Shown here in pieces: positions 43,180-52,757 of a stretch of DNA of 64,000 nucleotides. Position numbers and translations under genes: made by a program. This DNA comes from Microtetraspora niveoalba. Its GTDB lineage: Bacteria > Actinomycetota > Actinomycetes > Streptosporangiales > Streptosporangiaceae. Positions within the stretch are counted from its first letter, which is position 1; every line of letters starts with the position of its first letter. The stretch spans positions 1 to 64,000 of the forward strand of contig NZ_BBYM01000037.1 in the NCBI RefSeq assembly GCF_001570405.1. Reading direction: 5' to 3'. Under the pieces are notes generated by a model. The model did no database searches. It saw nothing but the letters and a program-made list of their open reading frames with translations, and had not been told where the DNA came from.

Positions 43180-44961
43180 GTGGCACAACTGCGCATCGCC
43201 CTAGCCCAGACCAACCCCGTCGTCGGCGACCTCGGCGGCAACGCCGACCGGCTCGTCGAGTGGACCCGCCGCGCCGCCGAGAGAGACGCGCACCTTGTGG
43301 TCTTCACGGAGATGTTCCTGACCGGATATCCCGTCGAGGACCTGGTGCTCAGGTCCTCGTTCGTGGACGCCTCGATCGCGACGCTGGACGCCGTGGCGCG
43401 ACGGCTCGCCGACGAGGGGCTCGGCGAGATCCCCGTCGTCACCGGCTATGTCGACCGGGCCGACCTCGAACCCCGGGTCGGCCAGCCGAAGGGCGCGCCC
43501 CTCGACGCCGTGGCCGTGCTGTACGGCGGGCGCGTCGTGACGCGGAGCGCCAAGCACCACCTGCCCAACTACGGCGTATTCGACGAGTACCGCTACTTCG
43601 TGCGGGGCGACCGGCTGCCCGTCGTGCGGGTGCGCGGCGTCGACGTCGCCGTCGCCGTCTGCGAGGACCTCTGGCAGGACGGCGGCCCCGTCTCCGCGGT
43701 CGCGCGGGCCGGCGCGGGCCTGCTCGTCGTGCCCAACGCCTCGCCGTACGAGGTGGAGAAGGACGACGTGCGGCTGGAGCTCGTCGGTCGGCGGGCTCGG
43801 GAGGCGGGCTGCGCCCTCGCCTACGTCAACCAGGTCGGCGGGCAGGACGAGCTCGTCTTCGACGGCGACTCGATCGTCGTGGACGCCTCCGGCGAGCTGG
43901 TCGCCCGGGCCTCCCAGTTCAAGGAGGAGCTGCTCGTCACCGACCTCGACCTGCCGCTCGGTGCCGGCGAGCCGGGCGAGTTCCCGGTCGACGCCCTCGA
44001 CGGGACCGTCATCACGGTCGAGCGGCTCGAGCTCGCGGGCGGGCCGGTCGAGCCGTACGCTCCCGAGCCGCCCACGGTTGCCCCGCGGCTGGACGACCTC
44101 GCCGAGATCTACCACGCGCTCGTCCTCGGTGTGCGCGACTACGTCGCCAAGAACGGCTTCCGCTCCGTCATCCTCGGCCTGTCGGGCGGCATCGACTCCG
44201 CCCTCGCCGCGACGATCGCGTCCGACGCCGTCGGGCCCGAGCGGGTGAACGTCGTGCTGATGCCCTCGCGCTACTCCTCCGACCACTCCGTCGGGGACGC
44301 GGAGGAGCTGGTGCGGCGGCAGGGCGTCACCGCGCGGACCGTGCCGATCGCGGACATCGTCAGCGCGTTCGAGAAGGAGATCGACCTGCACGGCCTCGCC
44401 GCGGAGAACCTCCAGGCGCGCGTGCGCGGGATGCTGCTGATGAGCCTGTCGAACGAGCACGGCCACCTGGTGCTGACCACGGGCAACAAGAGCGAGCTGG
44501 CCACCGGCTACTCGACCCTCTACGGCGACTCGGCCGGCGGCTTCGCGCCCATCAAGGACGTGCCGAAGACCCTGGTCTGGGAGCTCTCGAAGTGGCGCAA
44601 CGCCCAGGGGCCCGACGACTTCTTCCGGCTCCGCGCCGCCGAGCCGCCGATCCCGGAGAACTCCATCACCAAGGAGCCCAGCGCCGAGCTGCGGCCCGAC
44701 CAGCGCGACACCGACTCGCTCCCGCCGTACGACGTGCTCGACCGGCTGCTGGACGACTACGTGGAGAAGGACATGGGCGCCCCCGAGCTGGTCGCGGCCG
44801 GGCACGACACCGAGCTGGTGAGCCGGATCATCCGCCTGGTGGACCTGGCGGAGTACAAGCGGCGCCAGTACCCGCCGGGGCCGAAGATCACCCCGAAGAA
44901 CTTCGGCCGCGACCGGCGTCTCCCGATCACCAACCGCTGGCGGGAGACGACGGCCCGCTGA
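43180..44961 (+). CDS. nadE: glutamine-dependent NAD+ synthetase
   Basis: 593 residues from GTG 43180. The N-terminal carbon-nitrogen hydrolase (glutaminase) domain has the catalytic Cys161 in VAVCEDLWQ. The C-terminal NAD synthase domain has the PP-loop motif LGLSGGIDSALAATI. The enzyme amidates deamido-NAD using ammonia channelled from glutamine, which links NAD supply to the nitrogen genes here. The frame runs upstream to 43054 through a tandem repeat, but that extension is not conserved. Confidence 0.96.
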   Translation: MAQLRIALAQTNPVVGDLGGNADRLVEWTRRAAERDAHLVVFTEMFLTGYPVEDLVLRSSFVDASIATLDAVARRLADEGLGEIPVVTGYVDRADLEPRVGQPKGAPLDAVAVLYGGRVVTRSAKHHLPNYGVFDEYRYFVRGDRLPVVRVRGVDVAVAVCEDLWQDGGPVSAVARAGAGLLVVPNASPYEVEKDDVRLELVGRRAREAGCALAYVNQVGGQDELVFDGDSIVVDASGELVARASQFKEELLVTDLDLPLGAGEPGEFPVDALDGTVITVERLELAGGPVEPYAPEPPTVAPRLDDLAEIYHALVLGVRDYVAKNGFRSVILGLSGGIDSALAATIASDAVGPERVNVVLMPSRYSSDHSVGDAEELVRRQGVTARTVPIADIVSAFEKEIDLHGLAAENLQARVRGMLLMSLSNEHGHLVLTTGNKSELATGYSTLYGDSAGGFAPIKDVPKTLVWELSKWRNAQGPDDFFRLRAAEPPIPENSITKEPSAELRPDQRDTDSLPPYDVLDRLLDDYVEKDMGAPELVAAGHDTELVSRIIRLVDLAEYKRRQYPPGPKITPKNFGRDRRLPITNRWRETTAR

Positions 44962-45030
44962 CCGGGCACCCGCCTTCGACCTCCGCGTCGACGAACGCCG
45001 CCGCGTCCTGACGAACCTCACCGGGGGCCC

Positions 45031-45058
45031 GCCACCAGGACGGTCCCCGGCTGGTGGC
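45031..45058. terminator. hairpin between convergent nadE and tetR
   Basis: GCCACCAG (45031-45038) pairs with CTGGTGGC (45051-45058) across a 12-base loop, in the 145-bp convergent spacer. Confidence 0.65.
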
Positions 45059-45106
45059 ACTTCCCTGGCCGGGGGCGGCGCGGCGCCCACGGCAGGGCAG
45101 GGAGCG

Positions 45107-45721
45107 TTACCGGGGGCGGAAGCCGCGCAGCGCCTCGTCGACGATGCGCTCGGCCAGGTCGTCGCGAAGGTCGGCGGCCCGGTGCGACCACTTGGTGTGC
45201 CACAACATGGCGCCGGTCAGGATGGCCATCGCCATCTCGACGTCGAGGTCGGGGCGCAGCTCCCCGCGCTCGATGCCGCGCCGCAGCACCTCCGCCATGA
45301 CGGCGCGGCGCGGCTGGATCGCCAGTTCGTCGAACCGCGCCGCCAGGCGGGGGTGCCGCTCGGAGTCGCTCATCGCGATGTTCATGATGCAGCGCGTGTG
45401 GGTGTGCCGGGACTCTTCCCTTATCACCGTGAGGTAGGCGATCAGGTCGTCCCGGACGCTGTCCCCTTCCAGCGGCGGGATGGGCGGTTTCAGCGTCGTC
45501 AGGGCGTCGACGACGAGGTCCTCCTTGTTCGACCAGCGGCGGTAGATCGTCGTCTTGCCGACGCCCGCCCTGGACGCGATGCCCTCGATGGACAACTCGG
45601 ACACCGCGACACCCTCGCCGATCAGTTCGAGGGTGGCCTCGATGATCGACTTCTCCGCCTTCTCACTGCGCGGGCGACCCGCGGCGCGAGCCGCCCCTTC
45701 CGCCATCTGCCGCGTCATCAT
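45107..45721 (-). CDS. TetR/AcrR-family regulator of the efflux gene
   Basis: 204 residues. The helix-turn-helix is VSELSIEGIASRAGVGKTTI followed by YRRWSNKEDLV (about residues 38-70). The C-terminal region resembles TetR_C_11/AcrR-type ligand domains. It starts 7 bp after the stop of the DHA2 transporter gene on the same strand, so both are one transcript. It probably represses that transcript through sites at 47316-47370. Confidence 0.93.
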   Translation of the reverse strand: MMTRQMAEGAARAAGRPRSEKAEKSIIEATLELIGEGVAVSELSIEGIASRAGVGKTTIYRRWSNKEDLVVDALTTLKPPIPPLEGDSVRDDLIAYLTVIREESRHTHTRCIMNIAMSDSERHPRLAARFDELAIQPRRAVMAEVLRRGIERGELRPDLDVEMAMAILTGAMLWHTKWSHRAADLRDDLAERIVDEALRGFRPR

Positions 45722-45728
45722 CGTGGCC

Positions 45729-47327
45729 TCACACTATCGCCGCTTCGCGATCCGCCTCTGTCGGCTTCTCCGGGACGACGGCGGGAACGGACACCTTACC
45801 CGGCATCCAGCGGGCCATCAGGACGGCGCCGACGAGCGCGACGAGGGCCGAGCCGAGGGCCGCCCAGTGGATGCCTCCGACGAACGCCTCGCCCGCCGCC
45901 TTCATCAGGCCGGCGCCCTGGTCGCCGAGGCGCTCCGCGACCCCGGCCGCGCCCGAGATCGACTCGGTCACCACGTGGTGGAGCTCCTCCGGGACCCCGG
46001 TCACCTTGCCCTCCATGCCGTCGCGGTACGCGGCGGACAGCACCGCGCCGAGGATGGCGATGCCGAGCGTGCCGCCGACCTGGCGGACGACGTTGCTCAT
46101 GGAGGAGCCGACGCCGGCCTTCTCGCGGGGCAGGGCGTTCATGATGGCGGTGGTGGCCGGAGGCATGATGTGCGCCATCGCCGATCCCTGGATGAACGTG
46201 AGGACCAGCAGGATCCAGATGGGCGTGTCCACACCGACGAAGGCGTAGGCCGCGAGGCAGGCGGTGATCACGAGCATGCCGACGGTGCCGACCGCCTTGG
46301 CGCCGTACTTCTCGACCACCTTGGCGCTGCGCGGCGCGAAGATCAGCTGAGCCACGGCGAACGGCAGCACCAGCGCGCCCGACTGGAGCGGCGAGTATCC
46401 GCGGACGATCTGCCAGTAGAAGGCCATGAAGAACATCACGCCCATGGCCGCGAAGAAGACCAGGCCCACGCTGGCGATCGCCGTGGAGAAGGAGGCGTTC
46501 CTGAAGTAGCGCACGTCGAAGGCCGGGTGGTCGATGCGCCGCTCGTACCAGAAGAAGACGCCGAGGATGGCGAGGCCGACCAGCGACGGGACCACGACCG
46601 AGACGTCGGCGAACGTGCCGAGGTCGCTGATCCGGACGATGCCGTAGACCAGGGCCACCAGGCCGACGATCGACAGCAGCACGCCGACGGGGTCGAGACC
46701 CGTCTTGCCCGGGTCCTTGGAGTCGGGCACGAGCATCGCGATCAGCACCAGGCCGAGCAGCACGATCGGGATGTTGACCAGGAAGACCGAGCCCCACCAG
46801 AAGTGCTCGAGAAGCAGGCCCCCCGTGATCGGACCGATGGCGACGGCGATGCCGACGCCGCCCGCCCAGATGCCGATCGCCTTGCCCCGCTCGTGGATCG
46901 GGAAGACGTTCGAGATGATCGCGAGCGTGGCCGGCATGATCGCCGCGCCGCCGAGCCCCATCAGCGCGCGGGCCATGATGAGCTGCATCGGATCCTGCGC
47001 GTACGCGCTGACGAGCGACGAGAGACCGAAGATGACCATGCCGATCAGGAGCATCTTCTTGCGGCCGTACCTGTCGCCGAGCACGCCGAAGGTGAACAGC
47101 AGACCCGCGAAGACGAGCGTGTAGGAGTTCATCGCCCACTCCAGCTCGCTCTGGGTCGCCCCCAGACCCTGCACCGGGTCGGCGATCGTCTTGATCGCGA
47201 CGTTCAGGATGGTGTTGTCGAGCACGACGGCGAGCAGGCTGAACACCATCACGCCGAGGATCTGCCATCGGCGTGGGTGCCCGGTATGCGCGTCCACAAA
47301 GTCCCCCAGTAGAGTTTCGATACGCAT
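45729..47327 (-). CDS. DHA2-family (EmrB/QacA-type) drug efflux MFS transporter
   Basis: 532 residues from ATG 47327, with about 14 transmembrane helices. Motif A is GDRYGRKKMLLIG, and motif C-like GGVGIAVAIGPITGGLL is in helix 5. WAMNSYTLVFAGLL is typical of the DHA2 group. It exports cations or drugs in exchange for protons. The first of two genes with its TetR regulator. Confidence 0.93.
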   Translation of the reverse strand: MRIETLLGDFVDAHTGHPRRWQILGVMVFSLLAVVLDNTILNVAIKTIADPVQGLGATQSELEWAMNSYTLVFAGLLFTFGVLGDRYGRKKMLLIGMVIFGLSSLVSAYAQDPMQLIMARALMGLGGAAIMPATLAIISNVFPIHERGKAIGIWAGGVGIAVAIGPITGGLLLEHFWWGSVFLVNIPIVLLGLVLIAMLVPDSKDPGKTGLDPVGVLLSIVGLVALVYGIVRISDLGTFADVSVVVPSLVGLAILGVFFWYERRIDHPAFDVRYFRNASFSTAIASVGLVFFAAMGVMFFMAFYWQIVRGYSPLQSGALVLPFAVAQLIFAPRSAKVVEKYGAKAVGTVGMLVITACLAAYAFVGVDTPIWILLVLTFIQGSAMAHIMPPATTAIMNALPREKAGVGSSMSNVVRQVGGTLGIAILGAVLSAAYRDGMEGKVTGVPEELHHVVTESISGAAGVAERLGDQGAGLMKAAGEAFVGGIHWAALGSALVALVGAVLMARWMPGKVSVPAVVPEKPTEADREAAIV

Positions 47328-47370
47328 GAGTTTCGGAACGGTACCGTAGCGGAGCAAGATTCGATACGCA
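47316..47370 (-). promoter_or_regulatory. candidate TetR operator region of the efflux operon
   Basis: TTCGATACGCA occurs twice as a direct repeat (47316-47326 and 47360-47370), with the perfect palindrome ACGGTACCGT (47338-47347) between. GATACGC-n7-GCGTTTC begins at 47363 as an imperfect inverted repeat. The first copy overlaps the transporter start codon. Confidence 0.5.
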
Positions 47371-47436
47371 ACCGTCGCGTTTCATAATGCGGACGGCCCC
47401 GCGGAGCGCCGGGCCGGCGGCGGGGCCCGGCTAGAG

Positions 47437-47963
47437 TTGCGCGCCCTGCGGCTCAATCGCCTTGACGTGGTCGAGGGTTCGGAGGCGACCGGTCTCGCCG
47501 GTCCGGAGGCCGAGGTGTTCACCGCCGGCGGCGCCGAGGCCCTCCTCGGGCCGCGCGGCGCCGTGATCACCGTGGACGCGGTGGACGACCTCGCCGCGAG
47601 CGGGGTGTGGAACGGCGAGGAGTTCCGCCTGCTCGGCCCGGTGCCGGGCGCTGCCGCCGCCCGGCTCCTGGAGTGGACCTCCTCCCTGCGGGCCCACCTG
47701 ATCGTCCGGCTGGAGGAGGGCGCCCTCTCCGCATGGTCGCTCGACCCGTCCGAGGACGACCCCGTCGTGTGGATGGTCGACGACTGTTCGGAGCCGCTCG
47801 CCGAGCCTGAGCGCCTGAGCGGCTTCCTGATCCAGTTCTCGCTGTTCGAAGCGGCAATGGGGGCGGCCTATCAGGCCTGGAGCGACACGATGCCCACAGG
47901 GCACGACGGCACGCTGACCGGCGGCCTGCGCCGGGTGCCGCCCCGGCCGGAGGGACGCCCGGC
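47437..47963 (+). CDS. hypothetical protein whose frame lacks its own stop codon
   Basis: From TTG 47437 the frame reads as a convincing acidic globular protein (about 165 residues, with strongly GC-biased third positions): FTAGGAEALLGPRGAVITVD, LRAHLIVRLEEGALSAWSLD, then GFLIQFSLFEAAMG. At 47964 it meets the 3' end of the MFS gene on the other strand, and no stop follows until 49140, giving 567 codons, the last 1.2 kb antisense to the transporter. The coordinates here cover only the part that looks coded. A deletion at the junction probably removed the original stop. No family is recognised. Confidence 0.5.
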
Positions 47964-49154
47964 TCAGAGCGGGACGGACACCGGATCGGCGACCGGCCGC
48001 TTGGCGTCGCGCCAGAACGGGAGGGCGATCAGGACCAGCGCCACGCCGATCGCGCCCGCCGCGGCGAACGCCCAGGCGGGGCCGTGCGAGTCGACCACCG
48101 CTCCGGCCGCCGGGCCGGCCAGGGCGCCGCCGATCAGCAGCGCGGTGCCGTGCAGCCCCATCGCCTCCCCGCGCGCGCCGGCCGGCACCCGTCCGTTCAC
48201 CGCCGCCACCGTGGCCGACATCGCGGGCGCGCACAGCAGACCGGCGGGGACCAGCGCCAGGCAGAGCCACCACCAGCCGCCGCCGACGATCCCGACCGGT
48301 GCGGTGAACGCGCACAGGACGCCGGTGAGCAGCAGGGGCGAGAACCCTCGGGGCAGCCCGCCGTACACGAACCCGCCGATGAGGGAGTATCCGCACCACA
48401 GCCCGAGCACCAGCCCCGTCCACTGGGTGGCCGCCCCGGACTTGAGCATGGCGACGACGGACAACTCGGTCGTGGTGAGGACGAACGTGAGCGACGCCGC
48501 GACGCCGAACAGCGTGATCAGCCCCGGCCGGAGCCAGGCGCGCCGCGGCACCGTCTCGGCGATCTCCTCGCCGGGAATGCTGGTCGGCGGGTTCAGCGCG
48601 TACAGGGCGACGCCCGTGCCCACCAGGCCGACGCCCACCACGTACATCGTCACGGTCGTGGAGAAACCGGTCGAGAGGGCCACGGCCAGGGCCGGGCCCA
48701 CCATGTACGACACCTCGACGGCCATCGAGTCCAGCGCGAACGCCGACTGGTGGCGCTCCCCGGGGACCATCGCGCCCAGGCACTGCCGGAGCGCGCCGAA
48801 GACGGGCTGGTTGAACAGTCCCGCGATCAGCGCGCCGGGGATCAGCGCCGCGTACGGCAGCCAGGGCGCGCAGCACCAGAAGGCGAGCTGCACGGCGGTG
48901 GTCACCGCGAACACCGGGCGCAGACCGCGCTGGTCCACGAACCGCCCGGCGAGCGGGGAGCCGATCGCGGCGCCGATCAGGTTGGCCGTGCCGACCAGCC
49001 CGGCCTGCAGGAATCCCATGCCGAGCCCGTTGACCACGTGCAGGGTGAGCGTGATGCCCGTGCCCGTCATCGGGATCCTGGCGAGCGTGCCGACCAGCAG
49101 CAGCGCGCGGACTCCGGGCAGGGCGAGAACCCTCCGATAAGGTTCGAGTGCCAT
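47964..49154 (-). CDS. MFS transporter
   Basis: 396 residues with twelve transmembrane helices. ATG 49154 is preceded by GGAGGT. The sequence AGRFVDQRGLRPVFAVTT is a motif A-like loop. The closest general type is drug or sugar efflux MFS. Its 3' end abuts the hypothetical gene at 47437, which reads into it antisense. Confidence 0.9.
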   Translation of the reverse strand: MALEPYRRVLALPGVRALLLVGTLARIPMTGTGITLTLHVVNGLGMGFLQAGLVGTANLIGAAIGSPLAGRFVDQRGLRPVFAVTTAVQLAFWCCAPWLPYAALIPGALIAGLFNQPVFGALRQCLGAMVPGERHQSAFALDSMAVEVSYMVGPALAVALSTGFSTTVTMYVVGVGLVGTGVALYALNPPTSIPGEEIAETVPRRAWLRPGLITLFGVAASLTFVLTTTELSVVAMLKSGAATQWTGLVLGLWCGYSLIGGFVYGGLPRGFSPLLLTGVLCAFTAPVGIVGGGWWWLCLALVPAGLLCAPAMSATVAAVNGRVPAGARGEAMGLHGTALLIGGALAGPAAGAVVDSHGPAWAFAAAGAIGVALVLIALPFWRDAKRPVADPVSVPL

Positions 49155-49311
49155 TTTGGTGCGTACCTCCGGGAAGGCATTGTGCCGTGCCCCTCCGACA
49201 GGATTTCCACCGGATTACGGTCGGTCCCTCGGGTGTTCTATTTGCGGGCCGCATGCGATGATCTGACTGTCCGGGGACGCCACAGGGGCGCCACGAGACC
49301 TGGAGGTAATC

Positions 49312-50154
49312 ATGTCCTCTGTTTCCGCTGCACCCGCTGCTCTCTACGGCGGCACGTCGGGGCGCAGGGTGACCGTCCGTGATCTCGCCGCCGCGAAGGA
49401 ACGCCACGAGAAGTGGCCGATGGTGACGGCGTACGACGCGATGACCGCGAAGGTCTTCGACGAGGCGGGCATCCCCGTCCTGCTCGTCGGCGACTCGGCC
49501 GCCATGGTCGTCTACGGGTACGACTCGACCCTGCCGGTCACGGTCGACGACCTCGTCCCGCTCACCGCCGCCGTGGTCCGCGGCTCCTCACGGGCGATGG
49601 TGGTCGCCGACCTCCCGTTCGCGTCCTACCAGGCGTCGCCGCAGCAGGCGCTGGAGACGGCCGCGCGGTTCATGAAGGAGGCCGGGGCCCACGCCGTGAA
49701 GCTGGAGGGCGGGCACCGGGTGTTGTCCCAGGTCGAGTTGCTCGTGTCGGCCGGCGTCCCGGTCATGGCGCACATCGGCCTGACGCCGCAGTCGGTGAAC
49801 GTCATCGGCGGATACCGCGTACAGGGCCGGGGCCAGTCGGGCGACGAGCTGATGGCCGACGCCAAGGCCCTGGAGCACGCGGGCGCGTTCGCCGTCGTGC
49901 TCGAATGCGTCCCGGCCGAGCTGGCGGAGCGGGTGACCGCGTCGCTCAGCATCCCGACGATCGGCATCGGCGCGGGATCGGGCACCGACGCCCAGGTCCT
50001 CGTCTGGCAGGACCTGATGGGTCTCACCCCGCGCCCGGCGAAGTTCGTGAAGAAGTACTTCGATCTCGCGGGCGAGATGGAGCGGGCCGTCCGCGCCTAC
50101 GCCGACGAGGTCGTGTCCGGCGCCTTCCCCGCCCCGGAGCACAGCTACCACTGA
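49312..50154 (+). CDS. panB: 3-methyl-2-oxobutanoate hydroxymethyltransferase
   Basis: 280 residues. PanB makes ketopantoate from alpha-ketoisovalerate and methylene-tetrahydrofolate, the first step to pantothenate and CoA. Family motifs are [58 protein letters not shown] and the base-region [18 protein letters not shown] site lies just before ATG 49312. The extended N-terminus (about 20 residues) is typical of actinobacteria. Confidence 0.97.
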   Translation: MSSVSAAPAALYGGTSGRRVTVRDLAAAKERHEKWPMVTAYDAMTAKVFDEAGIPVLLVGDSAAMVVYGYDSTLPVTVDDLVPLTAAVVRGSSRAMVVADLPFASYQASPQQALETAARFMKEAGAHAVKLEGGHRVLSQVELLVSAGVPVMAHIGLTPQSVNVIGGYRVQGRGQSGDELMADAKALEHAGAFAVVLECVPAELAERVTASLSIPTIGIGAGSGTDAQVLVWQDLMGLTPRPAKFVKKYFDLAGEMERAVRAYADEVVSGAFPAPEHSYH

Positions 50155-50352
50155 TCCTCCACGATCCCGCCGAAGGGCGGCGAACAGTGGCGAACGAGGC
50201 GAAGGGCCGGCTCCCGATCGAACGGGGCCGGCCCTTCCGGTTCCGCGGCCGTCTCGGAACCCGGCCGCCCGCCCGCGGCGGGCACCGTACGCGGAGGCCG
50301 GACACCTTGTGGCGGCGCCCTTTCCGCGGCGGCGCTTTCCGCAGACGGCGCC

Positions 50353-50385
50353 CTTTTCGCGGCAGGGCCGCCCCGCCGCGAAAGG
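50353..50385. terminator. bidirectional terminator between panB and the trans-sulfuration gene
   Basis: CTTTTCGCGGC (50353-50363) pairs with GCCGCGAAAGG (50375-50385) with one G-T pair and an 11-base loop. On the minus strand it is followed by a T-run within the stem, a U-tract-like end. The rest of the 237-bp convergent spacer has only GC-rich imperfect repeats. Confidence 0.7.
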
Positions 50386-50391
50386 CGGGCG

Positions 50392-51567
50392 TCAGCCGAG
50401 CGCCTGCTCGAAGTCGGCCCACAGGTCCTCGGGGTGCTCGATGCCGACGGACACGCGGACCGTCCCCTCGGCGATCCCGGCGGCGGCCAGTGCGGCGGCG
50501 TCGAGCGACCGGTGCGAGGTGGTGGCGGGGTGCAGGATCAGCGTCTCGACTCCGCCGAGCGACGGCGCGAGCAGCGCGAGCCGTACGGAGCTCATGAACG
50601 CCTCACCGGCCGCGCGGCCCCCGTGCAGGTCGAACGAGAACACGCCGCCGAAGTCGGGCAGCAGCTTGGCCGCCACGTCGTGCGACGGGTGCGACGGCAG
50701 GCCCGGCCAGTGGACCGCCGCCACGGCGGGATGCTCGGCCAGGCGGGTGGCCAGCAGCCGGGTGTTCGCGCAGTGCCGCTCCATGCGCAGCGGAAGCGTC
50801 TGGATGCCGCGCAGGGTGAGCCAGGCGGCGAACGGGTCGGCCGTCGCCCCCAGCTCGATCGCGTACGACCAGACCTTGCGGTGCAGCTCCGGCGAGGCGA
50901 AGACCGCGACGCCGCCCAGAACGTCGGTGTGCCCGGAGAGGTACTTCGTGGTGGAGTGCAGCACCACGTCCGCTCCGTGCTCGATGGGCCGGCACAGGAC
51001 GGGCGAGGCGAACGTGTTGTCCACGACCGTCAGCGCCCCCGCCTCGCGCGCCGCGGCGGCCATGCCGGGCAGGTCGGCCACCTGGGTCATCGGGTTGGCG
51101 ATCGTCTCCAGGTAGAGCAGCTTCGTCTCCGGACGCGCCGCGTCGCGCACAGCCGCGGGATCCGCCTCGTGCACGTACGTCACGTCGACGCCGAACCGCG
51201 CGGTCAGGTCGGCCAGCATGTGGGCGGTGCCGCCGTACAACGGCCGCTGGGCGATCACGTGGTCACCCGGCGCCAGCAGCGCGAGCAGCACCGAGTTGAT
51301 GGCGCCCATGCCCGACCCGGTGGCCACCGCCCCCTGGCCGCCCTCCAGCCCGGCGACGGCCTCCTCGAGAGCCCGTACGGTCGGGTTGGAGAGCCGCCCG
51401 TAGACGAAGGGGCCGTCCGGGCGCCCCATCCCGTCGGCGAAGACGGCGGGACTGTCGAACGCGAAACCCGACGTCTGGTAGATGGGGATCGTGATCGGCG
51501 TGCTGCCGTTCAGGTCGGGTCTGGGCAGGTGGACGGCTCGCGTCTCCGGGCGCATGGTCATGCTCAC
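50392..51567 (-). CDS. Cys/Met trans-sulfuration PLP enzyme (cystathionine gamma-synthase/lyase type)
   Basis: 391 residues. The PLP Lys is in HSTTKYLSGHTD; SGMGAINSVLLAL, LETIANPM and VVDNTFASPVLCRP are family motifs. It could be cystathionine gamma-synthase, gamma-lyase or methionine gamma-lyase; the residues that separate these cannot be judged safely by eye. GTG 51567 and ATGs at 51561 and 51555 are possible starts. Confidence 0.9.
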   Translation of the reverse strand: MSMTMRPETRAVHLPRPDLNGSTPITIPIYQTSGFAFDSPAVFADGMGRPDGPFVYGRLSNPTVRALEEAVAGLEGGQGAVATGSGMGAINSVLLALLAPGDHVIAQRPLYGGTAHMLADLTARFGVDVTYVHEADPAAVRDAARPETKLLYLETIANPMTQVADLPGMAAAAREAGALTVVDNTFASPVLCRPIEHGADVVLHSTTKYLSGHTDVLGGVAVFASPELHRKVWSYAIELGATADPFAAWLTLRGIQTLPLRMERHCANTRLLATRLAEHPAVAAVHWPGLPSHPSHDVAAKLLPDFGGVFSFDLHGGRAAGEAFMSSVRLALLAPSLGGVETLILHPATTSHRSLDAAALAAAGIAEGTVRVSVGIEHPEDLWADFEQALG

Positions 51568-51686
51568 AAGGATTACCCGCCGGCCGCCGGTTGTCAGGAC
51601 GCGGCGGGCGCCACAGGACCGTGCGAATCGTCACAGATCACCGCCGGCCCGCCGGCCCCTCGAAGGCGGACACCGGTCCGCGGAGG

Positions 51687-51781
51687 GCCGACGCCGGGGA
51701 CACTCCCGCCGACGCCGGGGACGCTCCGCTGACGCCAGGGACACTCCCGCCGACGCCAGGGACGCTCCCGCCGACGCCGGG
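51687..51781. repeat. 20-21 bp tandem repeat, 4.5 copies
   Basis: Units beginning GCCGACGCC and ending ACACTCCC or ACGCTCCC start at 51687, 51708, 51728, 51749 and 51770. Two unit subtypes (CCGGGG and CCAGGG) occur. The array fills the 247-bp spacer between the PLP enzyme and the F420 enzyme genes. Confidence 0.85.
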
Positions 51782-51814
51782 CGTGTGAGCGCCGTCCCAC
51801 GCCCGGCGGGCGCC

Positions 51815-52480
51815 TCAGACGTCGGTGACGCGGAACCCGGCGTGGGCCTTGTACCGGCGGTTGATCGCGATCAGGTTCGCGGTCAGCGCCTCGACCTGGC
51901 CCGCGTTGCGCAGCCGGCCGCCGTAGATACCCCGCACCCCCGCGATGCGCGACGCGAGCGCCTGGACGATGTCCGTGGCCTCCCTGTCGTCACCGAGCAC
52001 GAGGACGTCCAGGCCGACCTCGTCCACCTCCGGGTCGAGCAGCAGCACCGCGGACACGTGGTGGAACGCCGCGACGACGCGGCTGTCCGGGAGGACCGCC
52101 GCGGCCTGCTGGGCCGCGCTCCCCTCCTCCACCGGCAGCGCGTACGCGCCCTTCTTGTCGAAGCCGAGCGGGTTCACGCAGTCGACGACGATCTTCCCGG
52201 CGAGTTCGGCGCGCAGGGACTCCAGGGTGGCCTTGTGCCCGTCCCAGGGCACGGCCACGATCACGATGTCCGCCTCGGCGGCGACCTGGGCGTTCTCGGC
52301 GCCGCGTACGCCGATGCCCTCGGCGGCCTCACGCGCGCGCTCGGCGTTGCGGGAACCGATCAGCACGGTGTGCCCCGCCAGGGCGAACCTGCGGGCCAGA
52401 CCCTTGCCCTGGTCCCCGGTGCCTCCGAGGATGCCGATGGAGAGGCCGGAAACATCCGGAAAGTCATTCAGCTCAGCCAT
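51815..52480 (-). CDS. npdG: NADPH-dependent F420 reductase (F420:NADP oxidoreductase)
   Basis: 221 residues from ATG 52480. The dinucleotide site is GILGGTGDQGKGLARRF, with SRNAERA for NADP. VDCVNPL and the His pair in AAFHHVSA match the F420-binding region. It exchanges hydride between F420 and NADP. F420 is common in actinomycetes. The 'frame' upstream to 53323 is a shadow of genes on the plus strand. Confidence 0.93.
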   Translation of the reverse strand: MAELNDFPDVSGLSIGILGGTGDQGKGLARRFALAGHTVLIGSRNAERAREAAEGIGVRGAENAQVAAEADIVIVAVPWDGHKATLESLRAELAGKIVVDCVNPLGFDKKGAYALPVEEGSAAQQAAAVLPDSRVVAAFHHVSAVLLLDPEVDEVGLDVLVLGDDREATDIVQALASRIAGVRGIYGGRLRNAGQVEALTANLIAINRRYKAHAGFRVTDV

Positions 52481-52757
52481 AGGCCAGATCATGCCAGGGC
52501 GGTTCCGGCAGGTCGCCGCCAGGGCCGAGTACGGGGCGGCCACGGGGCACGGCCCGGCCACGGCCCGGCGGCCGCACGGAACGCGGCACGTGGAGCACGG
52601 GTCCGGACCGAGCCGGGCACGGAACCGGGCGGCACGACGCGGGGCACCGAAGCGGGGCGGACCGCCGAACCGGTGGGGCGCGCCGAACGCCGCGATCGCG
52701 GGCGCCGGCGTGTCAGAAGCGACATTCGCCCGGCCCCGCGAGGGCATGTCAGGCACC

